DNA from: Posidonia oceanica
Lineage: Eukaryota; Streptophyta; Magnoliopsida; Alismatales; Posidoniaceae
Assembly (NCBI GenBank): GCA_037176725.1
Contig: JAZBRS010000020.1
Span: 100,706,501-100,770,500 of the forward strand
Direction: 5' to 3'
Length of the DNA: 64,000 nucleotides
Under the pieces are notes generated by a model, which was not told the DNA's origin, ran no database searches, and was given only the letters and a program-made list of their open reading frames with translations. Both the position numbers and the translations under genes were made by a program. Shown here piece after piece: positions 34,412 through 45,121 of this stretch (position 1 is its first letter; the number at the start of each line of letters is the position of its first letter).

Positions 34412-35370
34412 TTTCGGTTGATAGGACCGTAAACTATCATCTTGGGCTGATATCCAAAACTATCCCGCAGTTGTGTTATACGGCTGACACCCAGTAACTG
34501 TCACTCATAATTGTCCCTTCCGGTTGATAGGACCGTAAACTATCATTCTCTGGCTGATGATCCAAAACTCATCCTGGGCTGATATCCAAAACTATCACTG
34601 GCAATTACGTTATACGGCTGATATCCAGTAACTATCCCTTGCAATTGCTCCTTCCGGTTGATAGGACCGTAAACTATCATTCTCTGGCTGATGATCCAAA
34701 ACTCATCCTGGGCTGATATCCAAAACTATCACTCACAGTTGCATTGTACGGCTGATATCCAGTAACTATCACTCGCAATTGCATTGTACGGTTGATATCC
34801 AGTAACTATCACTCGCAAACACCCCTTTCCGGTTGATAGGACCGTAAACTATCACTTCTGGCTGATGATCCAAAACTCATCCTGGGTTGATATCCAAAAC
34901 TATCATGGGTTTGCATTATACGGCTGATATCCAGTAACTATCCCTCATAATTGCACCTTCCGGTTGATAGGACCGTAAACTATCATTCTCTGGCTGATGA
35001 TCCAAAACTCATCCTGGGCTGATATCCAAAACTATCGCTCGCAATTATGTTATATGGCTGATATCCAGTAACTATCACTCATGGTTTGCTCCTTCCGGTT
35101 GATAGGACCGTAAACTATCGCTTCTGGCTGATGATCCAAAACTCATCCTAGGCTGATATCCAAAACTATCACCTGCAACCATGTTATACGGCTGATATCC
35201 AGAAACTATCACTCACAACTGCACCTCCCGATTGATAGGACCGTAAACTATCGCTTCCGGTTGATAGGACCGTAAACTATCGCTTTCGGTTGATAGGACC
35301 GTAAACTATCACTCTCGATTGATGATCCGAAACTCATCCCCTCCGGTCGATAAGTCCGATAACTTATCAT
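34412..35370 (+). repeat. Hairpin array 2: four-hairpin higher-order repeat
   Basis: A composite unit of about 140-150 bp repeated roughly six times. It consists of GATAG-GACCGTAAA-CTATC, GATGA-TCCAAAAC-TCATC, GATA-TCCAAAAC-TATC and GATA-TCCAGTAAC-TATC. Near the right end the first hairpin occurs three times in a row (about 35235-35310), and the array closes with a GATAAGTCCGATAACTTATC unit at about 35349. Confidence 0.85.
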
Positions 35371-35860
35371 TTCCTTCGCGCAACTTCGTTCCAGAAAGAC
35401 GGAGCTCCGCATCCCTCCGCGACAGGAGAGGGTCCCCCTCTCCCTTCGCACCTTTTGTTTTGGTTACCCCTTTTCTGCGCGACTCCAGCCGCCTTGCTTG
35501 CTTGCTCCCTCAGGCGTGGACAAGCTGCCCCTTTTTTCCCCTCTTTGTTGCACAGGTTTGGACTTACCGCCAAGTTCCCGTGTCGCACTGCAGTTTTCCC
35601 TCTCAACACCCTGATGCATCGACTCTATTCTTCAGTCGCATAACATCGCAAGCTAATTTAAGCATCATCGGCATCATCCGCGTTGTATCAGCTTTCCCAT
35701 CTGTACTAATTCCTGCATCAGCATTAGCATGCATTGCATACATTACATTCCATCCATCTGCACCTGCACTTTGCATTGCAGCAACGATCTACGACGTTTG
35801 GTGCATCCACCGAATAAGTGGCTCACGCCGATAGCAATCTTCTGCTCCCGTCGATCAGAT

Positions 35861-35936
35861 GGGGTGTCTTGTCAACCCTGAGCAGCGGCCTCGCTTCGCT
35901 TGACCTCGCTCAGGGAGGGGCATCTGTTGACACCCC
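35861..35936 (+). promoter_or_regulatory. Polypurine tract inside a two-tier stem at the 3' LTR junction
   Basis: The polypurine tract AGGGAGGGGCATC (35912-35924) directly precedes the 3' LTR. CCCTGAGC (35876-35883) pairs with GCTCAGGG (35908-35915), and GGGGTGTC (35861-35868) pairs with GACACCCC of the LTR start (35929-35936). The same two stems exist in the minus-strand element at 63726-63801. Confidence 0.8.
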
Positions 35937-38900
35937 ATTTTGACAGGCTGAATCGATTGGAATCTTCTGGTGGCTTCTGAACCCAAACCTAGACCCAAAC
36001 CCACACCTTTCTCTCCCTTTTTCCCCTCAAAACAAGCCCAAACTCAACCTAAGATCACACCCATTTCCTGAATCCAAAAACTACCCAAAAACCATAGGAA
36101 AACTCACCCTTCCTAACTAAGCAAACCCACCAAAAAGCCCTTAAAATTTCAAACCAAAACCACTCCCAAAAACCCTAGAAAACCTAAGCAAAACTACCCT
36201 TTTTCTACACCTCAAAACCCCTCAAAAAACCTTCCAAAATCCAAATCCAAACCATTGGTCCAACACTAGGGACCATAGGCCACACACCCACCAAATTTCA
36301 CCCCTTTTCGAAACCTCTAAACCCTCCATTTGCCCAAATTATCCTTTTCTCTCTCTTGGATTATTCTTTTCTCTCTCCTCTCTCTCTCCTGATTATCCTC
36401 CCTCTTTTCACCCCCTTCTCTCCCTTATTCCTGCCTGGCTGTGGGCCCACCTTGTGCATCTCCCTCTTCTGTACTTTATTTGCTATTTTATTCTATTTTT
36501 AGCTTATTCCTCGATTTTCTAATATTTATTTTCCCTCCACTCCTCTCTTTCTCCCTTCCTCCTCCATTTTTTCCTTTTCCTTTTCCTTTTCCCTTTCTTT
36601 CCCCTTCTTCCATTAAATCCTCAAAAAACCTATAAAAACCTTAAAAAACCTGTAAAACTCTAAAACAAAAGAAAAACAAATCAAAATCCTAAAAAGAAGT
36701 AAGCAAAAACTTAAACAAACAGTTGAAAACAAAAACCTAATTGAATCCAACTAAAAAAGGAAATTAAGAATGCAATCTAAAAAATACAAAACAAACAAAA
36801 GAAAATGCTATAAAATCGAGTAAAAAACCAAAATATAATCAAAACAAAACAAAAAACCTCATTAAAAATAATAAAAAACGAATCCTAAAAAAAAGAAGAA
36901 AACAATTAAAAACATTAACACAAGTAATTAATTAAAAACACTTAACCAATCTAAAAGAAACAATCAAAAAATTTGAAACAGTTTAAAAACACTTAATTAA
37001 AAACTTAATAAGAAAACTTAACTAAAAAATATTAAAAGAATTTAGCAAACAAAATCAAAAAACAATTTAAAGAAGAATTAAGAAAAACTAAAATAAAAAA
37101 ACCTAAAACTCCACCTAACTAATTAAAAAAAAAACAACCCATTAAAAGGGCCTAATTAAAAACACCAACTTAACAAGGAAAAACTTAACAAGGAAAGCCT
37201 AACTAAAAAAAACAATTAAAAAATTTAACAAACATTTAAACCAAATCAAAAACAATTTAAAAGAAAACTTAAATCCTAAAAACTTAAATCAAAAGACTAA
37301 AACTCCTTCTAATCCTAATCAACTAATTTAAAAACAAGCTTCAAAAACCTAATTAAAAATCCTAAAATTAAAAAACAACCACCCTAAATTGTTTCAAAAC
37401 TTTTCATCTTATTTCTATTTTTATTTTTATTTTTCTTTCCTTCTTTCCCCTTCTTTCTTTCTTCTTCCTTATTTTTTTCTCTTTTCCAATCTTTCTGGTC
37501 CGGCCCAAATTCCCTCTCCTCCTTCCTTTCTTTTTTTCCTTTTCTCCCGCGCGCGCACAAGGCCCGGCCCACGCCTGCAAACCTCCTCCTTCCCTCCTTC
37601 TTCATCTCCTTCTCCTCCCTCTGGTTTTTTCTTCTTTTTTCTCTGCCAACTACCTCTGGGATCGACAGCACATCGTCCTCTCCTGGCCGTCCTTACGCGC
37701 CGCACGACCTCTGCCCAGGCCGGACCGACGTGCACCGCCCTCCCCCTGTGCACTTGCAACCTTCCTGCCACCACCCTTCCGAGCACTCATTTGCAGCTGC
37801 ACCAGTAGAACGAAAAGACCAGTAGCACCCGACACTAAAAAGATCGCTGAGACTGCCTAGAACCTCCACCTTCTTCCATGTGCGCTCCCCCAGCCGGAGA
37901 GAACCTAGAATTCTCCCCTCTTCCTCTGAAAAAAATCGGCATTTCCTCCTCCTTCAGCCCACTGCAAACCAGAACCCCAAACTCCTCCGAAATCACTCCT
38001 AATTCATCCCCCAAATCTGCCAAACTTCCAGCAATACACAGCCCTCCATTCCACTCTCGAACCCATTCCGGAATCCCTACAAACACCCGAAAATCCCCAC
38101 AGCAACCCAACACCACATCCTCTAGAATTCCCGACACCTCAGACCACCATCTCAGCCAAAAATCTTCCCAATAACTCATCGAAACACCACCTCTCTAACC
38201 TACCCAAGCTTCGGCCTTCATCCTCACCACACAGCAAACCCCCCACAGCAAACACTTACCTCCATTTCTGTCCAAAATCGACCACACCTGCAAAAATCCA
38301 CCACAAACCTCCACTGTCCAAAACGAGCTTCCAGAAGCCCTCACCGGGCTCCCAGCTACCCACCGGAACTCTCCGCTCAGCCTGAGGAGCCACAGACACC
38401 TCCACCCACCTCCGGCGGTTCTTGCTGAACCCAAAATAGCCATCTCTCCCGCCGGTCTGCAGAACTCGTGCCCGACCATCCAGCGAGCACCGGAGGACTT
38501 CGTGGAACCGACTCTGATCCTTGCAGGCCGTCAACAACGCCTGCAGCTGCCAGTCCAAGCTCGCTGACCACTGCTGAGACAGCCGACGTCGGGGGAGCAC
38601 TCCGGACGCCCAAATAGGTACTGCACTCTCCCATTAGCTTAGTTTCCCTCATCTCTTGCTTCCTAGCCCCTTAGACTAGGGTTCCAGTGGCCGTCGCCGG
38701 AAGTCAGCGCCGCCTTCGACCTTCTTCTCCAGCGAGCTCAGATGCCGCCTCGCCGCTCCGGCCTACAGAACGTTGCACCGATGGTCCTCCCAGCTCCGCA
38801 CAGCCTCTAGGAGCACGACCCTGGCTTCAGTTCCCTCCGCCGACATCGATTTCGCCCGGACTGCCTCTAGATGCCCTGTCAAGCTCCGCCGCCCTCTCCG

Positions 38901-41281
38901 ATCTGCTCCAGGCCGCGTCACACCGCGCCGACACCGCCCAAACCTCCGTGCTGCTCCGGCGAAGCTTCCCCGCCGCTCAGCGCCGTTCGAGCGGGTCCAA
39001 GCCCTGGTAGCCTCTGTGCTACAGTGGCCACGCTGCCTCCTTCCACTGTGCTGTTATTTTTGTTAACCATGCTAATTTTGCCATAAATTGCATTTTCAAC
39101 TTCTTTTTTTAGTTTATTACATTCTGGTCCTGCCATCGTTTATGATTCTTTTAATTTCGTATGTAAACCTTATGAAATTGCATGAAAAACCCAAAAAATC
39201 AACTAATTGCATGTTAGTCCTGCCACAGTGTTTCTCTTCAGTGTTTTCTTTAAATTCCAGTCCTCTAGCTTTATATTATTGCATGCTAGTCCTCCTAATA
39301 TTAATCTGATTTAATGCTCATATTTTACCTTGATGTATTGCATTTCTAGTCCCTGTTAATTTTCTTATTTGCACTTTAGTCCTCTGATCTGTTAACTTAG
39401 GTATTTATTTTTCAATTTTCTTTACTGCATTGCATCATTTCCCTCATATAATCTGATTTTTGCATATAGGTTCTTCATCATGCACAGCATACATTTAAAT
39501 GCATATTTTGCTTATAAAATTGCATTTTTGACCTTGCATGTTTTGAAAATTGCACATAGGTCCTCTGCATGCTTATAAAAATCATTTAAATGCATATTTT
39601 GCTTATAAAATTGCATTTTAGACCCTGCATATTTGAAAAATTGCATATAAGTCCTCTATTTGCATTCCCAGACCACTAAGACCCCTGTTTTGCTGGAAAA
39701 GTTGCATTTTGGACCCTGTTAATTTCAAAATTGTATCCCAACTTACCATATGAGCTCAAAACTTGTCTTGATGCATGGCTATCTTGAAAAATTGCATTTT
39801 GAACCCTGTATTTTGTAAAATTGCATTCAGGCCCCCCATTTCTCAAAAACTTTGCATAAAAGCCTCTAGCTTTTCAAAATCCTTGCATTCAGACCCCCAT
39901 CTTTTCAAAATTGCATGTAAGTCCCCAGTTTTCTGAAAAATCATCCCTAAGTCTTTCCTTGCATTCTGCATGCATTGCATTCATGCATTCTTGCATCTGG
40001 CATCCCTTGCACACACTTAAGCATGCTTAGCTCCCGTTTACGTGGGAGGACCCGTTTTGCACACCCTTAGCCCCCCTTTTTACACTTAGATCCTATCTTC
40101 TCCCCTGTTCTGGCCTCCTGCCTTGAGGTCTGGATATCTTTTGATCTGATCGCTTGATCTTCGCAACCAAGATGCCTGAACGATCCCGGTGGAGCGTACT
40201 TCAATACAGACCAAGCATTTCTCAGATCAGGCTTCAGATCTTCGAGGTAAGTCCTCTTGAACTCCTGCAGCACATTTTGCATATCATTCGCATTGCATGG
40301 CTTTTAGACGCTCTATTTCGTCCATTTCTTGCATCGTTTTGCGTGCCGACTTTGTTTCTTGCATCGTTTTGTGTGCTGACCTTGTTTCTTGCACCGTTTT
40401 GCTTGCCGACTTTGTTTCTTGTACCGTTTTACGTGCCGACTTTGTTTCTTGCACCGTTTTACGTGTCGACTTTGTTTCTTGCACCGTTTTGCGTGCTGAC
40501 TTTGTTTCTCGCACCGTTTTACGTGCCGACTTCATTTCTTGCACCGTTTTGCATGCCGACTTCGTTTCTCGCACCGTTTTGCGTGTTTTACGTTGTTTCC
40601 TCTTGCATGTCGCCCGCATTGCCTGTTTTTACCGCTGTTTTGTTTTATTGCCTGCATTTGCATATAGGGCAGTGATGCTTACTGCCTGGAGTTCTCAGGA
40701 ACCAGGGTTCGCCCGGTTCGGAATACAAACAGCGCTACTGAGCACTTAGATTGCACGTTTAATTCCTTGCACGCATTTCATCACTTAGAGCACACCTATG
40801 AGCATTTAATTAGGCATTCATGGCACTTAGGCATTCAAAGTCTGCATTTCCCTGCGTATGCGAGCGTAAGCCTAGAAAGATCGATTCTCGGGCGTGTCGG
40901 GGGTGCCTAACACCTCCCCCGCGTGTAACAGGAGTCCTTGCCCCTTCTCTTGGCTCGTAATGACCATATTGCCCTTATCCTAGGCACGAGTCACATCATT
41001 TGCATTCATTTGCATCTCATTTCTTTTGCATTGCATCTTTTGCTTGGTTTTGCGTGATTATTCACGCATTTCCCCGGTTTTCCTTGTCTCCTGATCTAAT
41101 AGACTTGGTGGCGACTCCGATTTGTCTTATCTTCTTCTTTTCTTCCCCATTTCCCTTTTTTAAATGTTTTCGAGTTAAGTCTTCCTTCTCGGACAAAGCC
41201 GCTAATAGTAAGCCTGATTCTGATCGGTGCACGCGAGCTTTGGCAATGTGCATGGACGATCTGAACACCGGGATTACTACA
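35925..41281 (+). repeat. 3' LTR of Tat-A (5357 bp)
   Basis: Starts TGTTGACACC and ends ATTACTACA, collinear with the 5' LTR along its whole length. Visible indels include an extra CT-rich stretch near 37595-37635, two instead of three copies of the 91-bp unit (39492, 39583), and nine instead of seven copies of the 30-bp unit (40325-40592). The conserved block is at about 40672-41120 with the internal PBS core at 41109-41119. Confidence 0.92.
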
Positions 41282-42830
41282 GCGGGGGTCGAACTAAAAG
41301 ACACTGCCACGGGGGTTGCCCGCGGGGGTCAAGCTAAAAGACATGGTCACGGGGGTTGCCCGCGGGAGTCAAACTTAAAAGATGGATAGCAAATGTTTCC
41401 GACGACCACTCAATGTGAATGCAATGCAATGCGCTATGCATGGATGTCTGCTGGTGGGAATGCGAACGAGGTGATCATGATATGCGATGCTTGACTCTAG
41501 ATAATGAGGTTCCTCCATCATTGCCGGCTTTAATTTGTATACCGGGTTGGCTCAGGAATTTTTCTCACCACCTAAGGCAAACTGACACATGTATGAATGC
41601 TATTTTGTCATATCAGCTGCCCTTTCATCAAGTGTAGCCTACACTCTCCACGGGGACCGTCGACTTATGATACGCGGGTTGGTGAGCGAGAGGTCCATGA
41701 TGTTCCCAAGTGTTGGGCAAAGGGGGTTGACCTCTTCTCTGCTAGCCACGTTGGCTCTGTTTGTCACAATCAGGTGTCCTTTCATTGAATGTTGCCTACA
41801 TTCTCGACAGAGACCGTCGTCTTCTGACCCAGAATTAATGAATGATGGGTCCACTAATACCGTTGGCTTTGCTTTGTTTACCTGGTTGTGCTCCGAGATA
41901 TTTGGTTCTAGATTGCTTCTTTGCTAAGGGACACGACCACGAGGGTTACTCGAGGGGGTCAAACAGGAAATTAAAAGACACTGCCATGGGGGTTGCCCAA
42001 GCGGGTCGAACAAAAGTAATAGACACTGCCAAGGGGGTTACCCAAGGGGGTTGAACAGGAAATTAAAAGACACTACCAAGGGGGTTGCCCAAGGGGGTCG
42101 AACAGGAAATTAAAAGACACTGCCAAGGGGGTTACCCAAGGGGGTCCAACATGAATTTAAAAGACACTGCCAAGGGGGTTGCCCAAGGGGGTCGAACAGG
42201 AATTTAAAAGACACTGCCAAGGGGGTTGCCCAAGGGGGTCGAACAGGAATTTAAAAGACACTGCCAAGGGGGTTGCCCAAGGGGGTTGAACAGGAATTTA
42301 AAAGACATTGCCAAGGGGGTTGCCCAAGGGGGTCGAATAGGAATTTAAAAGACATTGCCATAGGGGGTGCCCAAGGGGGTCGAACAGGAAATTAAAAGAC
42401 ATTGCCAAGGGGGTTGCCTAAGAGGGGTCGAACAGGAAATTAAAAAACACAGCCAAGGGGGTTGCCCAAGGGGGTCAAACAGGAATTTAAAAGACACTGC
42501 CACGGGGGTTGCCCAAGGGGATTGAATAGGAATTTTAAAGACACTGCCAAGGGGGTTGCCCAAGGAAGTCGAACAGGAATTTAAAAGACACTGCCATGGG
42601 GGTTGCCCAAGGGGGTTGAACAGGAAATTAAAAGACACTGCTAAGGGGGTTGCCCAAGGGAGTCGAACAGGAAATTAAAAGACACTGCCAAGGAGGTTGC
42701 CCAAGGGGGTTAAACAGGAATTTAAAAGACACTGCCAAGGGGGTTGCCCAAGGAGGTCGAACAGGAATTTAAAAGACACTACCAAGCGGGTTGCCCAAGG
42801 GGGTCGAACTAAAAGGCTTGAGCTGGATCA
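41282..42830 (+). repeat. Minisatellite, 45-47-bp unit, about 20 copies
   Basis: The core unit contains GACACTGCCAAGGGGGTTGC followed by CCAAGGGGGTCGAACAGGAA and TTTAAAA. Clean copies run from about 41925 to 42810. One or two diverged copies abut Tat-A at 41282-41385, and 41390-41920 is less repetitive. Open frames through the array on both strands are artefacts of the unit. The array is the continuation of 15832-15902. Confidence 0.88.
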
Positions 42831-43112
42831 ATCATCCAACACTCAAGGAAAACGAGCTGGATTAGTCATCCAACACTCGGGAAATTGAGCTGGATCAGTC
42901 GTCCAACACTCAAGGAAAACGAGCTGGATCAGTCATCCAACACTTGAAAAACGAGCTGGAACAATCATCCAACACTCGAGAAATTGAGCTGGATTAGTCA
43001 TCCAACACTCAAGGAAAACGAGTTGGATCAGTCATCCAACACTCGGGAAATTGAGCTAGATCAGTCATCCAACACTCAAGGAAAACGAGTTGGATCAGTC
43101 ATCCAACAATCA
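42815..43112 (+). repeat. 34-bp hairpin repeat GAGCTGGAT-CAGTC-ATCCAACACTC, about 9 copies
   Basis: Each unit contains TTGGAT or CTGGAT, a CAGTC loop and ATCCAAC, then ACTCAAGGAAAACGAG or ACTCGGGAAATTGAG. The stem is intact in most copies. Confidence 0.8.
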
Positions 43113-43393
43113 GGGAAAAAAGGCCTTTAGGTGTTGCCCAAAGGGATAAAGCTGAGATAAAGATCGCCGAGGGGGTTGCCCAAGGAAAAGCTATGATAAA
43201 AGATGCCAAGGGGGTTGCCCAAGGAGAAAGCTGAGATAAAAGTCGCCAAGACAGTTGCCCAAGGAAAAGATGAAATAAAAATTGCCAAGGGGGTTGCCTA
43301 AGGAGATAAAAGGATACTTCTTCAGTTGTGTTGGCTTTGTTTGTCCGGTTGTGCTCTGGGAAATTTTGATTTGTTCTTTACTCTGCTTTGGAT
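43113..43393 (+). repeat. Decayed minisatellite tail and unique flank
   Basis: Diverged units of the GCCAAGGGGGTTGCCCAAGG type with AAGCTGAGATAAAAG spacers run to about 43320. They are followed by unique DNA with GTTTGTCCGGTTGTGCTC, a phrase also seen near 41870-41900. Confidence 0.65.
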
Positions 43394-43460
43394 CGTTGGA
43401 CGCCTACTTAGCAGCGTTTAACGTTGGACGGGCTGATCTCTGCGTTTAATATTGGACGGC
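43394..43460. repeat. Hairpin module interrupted by the solo LTR
   Basis: CGTTGGACGC (43394) faces GCGTTTAACG (43414), and TTGGACG (43424) faces GCGTTTAA (43442). A third half, ATTGGACGG, ends at the LTR and finds its partner GCGTATAATG across the insertion near 56010. Bases 43456-43460 (ACGGC) are the target duplication. Confidence 0.65.
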
Positions 43461-43670
43461 TGTAGACACCCCATTTTGACAACCTTGAAGATGGTGGACC
43501 CTCCTGCAAGCTCGCTTGGACTCTGAGATGGCTCTTTCTCTCTCAAATCCCATTCAAACCCTAAAACCCACCTAAACCCATCCTAAAACATCACCAAACC
43601 TCAACCTAAACCTTAACCCAAGTTTCAAACCAAAACAAAGCCCAACTTAAGCCTTTCTCCTCTTGGGCTC

Positions 43671-43728
43671 GTTGGACGCTGGCATTGGCAGCGTCCAACG
43701 TTGGACGCGCTTTGTGCTAGCGTCCAAC
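43671..43728. repeat. Tandem-hairpin module, best copy
   Basis: GTTGGACGCT (43671) pairs perfectly with AGCGTCCAAC (43690), and GTTGGACGC (43700) pairs perfectly with GCGTCCAAC (43720). The centre, GCGTCCAACGTTGGACGC, is itself an 18-bp perfect palindrome, so two small hairpins and one central cruciform are alternative folds. Confidence 0.85.
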
Positions 43729-44558
43729 GAGTCGGGAATTACAGCGGCAACAGCCACCTCTGGCTCACCGCTTTTGTCCTTCCTCTCGCCCAAACTGCAC
43801 TTACTACCCATCCTCTCACCTCACTACAGCCACCAGCTAGGTGCCAAGCCCACTTACACCCTGCCACGGCGTCCCTTCCTCCGCCGGCGGGTCATCAGCT
43901 CTCCCCGCACTCACTACCGCGGCCGCCTCCGTCCTGCCACCACCAAGACTTTCGCAACCTCCTGACAAGTCACACTTACTCGCCTGACATCCCTTGTGGC
44001 CTCCCCACTCACCACGACCCCTGCCAAGCCTTGCCAAAGCCTCTGCAACCTTCACAGACAACCCAACAAAACACCTCAGAACCCAACACTTCACACAACA
44101 ACACAAACCACCACACTCATTTGCGAGAGAAACCAGAGCTTGTGCGACCTAGAGTGAACTCCCACGAACACTCCCGAGCCTTCAGCCAAGCTCCCCAGCC
44201 TTCCCTTGTGCTCAGAGAGCTCGCCGGAGTTCGCCTGCCGCCTTCTTCTGCGTCGCCGGCTGAGCGCAAACACACCTCTGCAAGCCACGACCAGGTAGGC
44301 TTTCTTCACCCCTAGCTTGTACATGCATGTGGTAGCATGATAGGGTAGTTTTTACGTGTCTTAGCACAGCACACACACCCCCTCGCCTTGGCTTTCTAGC
44401 CGCGAGGAGGAGGAGGTGGGTGGAGCAATCCACCCACCTATTTCTAGCGCCGAGCACATGGACATGCTCGTCGTCACTCACTCTTGCTTCCTAGCAAGTT
44501 AGTTTGGGATTTTTGGCCGATTTGGCCACTGATCTTGGCCGGGAAACTTCCCGACCTG

Positions 44559-44613
44559 TTGGATGCACACCCTAGTGCGTCCAATGTTGGACGTGCCCTG
44601 AGGCAGCGTCCAA
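44559..44613. repeat. Tandem-hairpin module
   Basis: TTGGATGCAC (44559) faces GTGCGTCCAA (44575) with one G-T pair. TTGGACGTGCC (44587) faces GGCAGCGTCCAA. Confidence 0.75.
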
Positions 44614-44803
44614 CAACCCTGCAGGTCTTTTATTTCTTTTGTTTCAATTTTGCTTCTATGTTGCTATGATTTCGTTGCATCTCTATGAGTTTACGTTATA
44701 TGCTTCCTTTTATGCTTACAGATGCCATGGCATGTTTAATATCAAGTTTTGATCCTAGCTTGGATCTTTATTTCATGCTTCTGATTATCATGTTATTTGC
44801 CTG

Positions 44804-44859
44804 TGTTGGACGTTGGAGTACACTGCGTCAAATGTTGGACGCTGGTGTGTCCAACGTCC
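44804..44859. repeat. Tandem-hairpin module
   Basis: GTTGGACG (44804) faces TGCGTCAAAT imperfectly, and GTTGGACGCTGG (44834) faces TGTCCAAC. Confidence 0.65.
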
Positions 44860-45121
44860 TATCGCTTTGTTTGTTTACACTTGCTACCATGCTTGAGTGT
44901 TGCTTTTTTTTGAGTTGTATACTTGCTCCATGCATGTGTAGTGATGTTTGGCCCCTATGGCAACTACTTTCAAGTTTGCAAGTTCCTTTCTAAGGATGCA
45001 TGTTGGTTTACGTGGGTGTATGCTCCCTTATTTCCTTATACATGCCTCTTAAAATATTTTATTTAGGATACTTGCTCGATCTATGTTGCATGCCTTGGTT
45101 TAGCCCGCTTTCAATAGCTTG

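Larger units (their letters stand above)
15903..41281 (+). mobile_element. Tat-A: 25.4-kb Tat/Ogre-lineage Ty3/gypsy retrotransposon
   Basis: A complete element: 5' LTR 15903-21262, primer-binding site at 21264, gag from about 22517, protease, G-patch-like segment, reverse transcriptase, degenerate RNase H, second RNase H, integrase ending at 30901, a PMD-like extra ORF (32269-33471), a hairpin array (33815-35370), polypurine tract, and 3' LTR 35925-41281. Target duplication is GCAGG (15898-15902) and GCGGG (41282-41286), one mismatch. Lineage is set by the pol order, the dual RNase H, the DNGS protease core and the TGGCGACTCCG primer site. Many stops and shifts make it non-autonomous now. 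Confidence 0.93.

Noticed and set aside
42345..42888. Repeat-protein reading frames in the minisatellite
   Set aside because: They come from the tandem unit itself and occur on both strands; there is no start context or domain.
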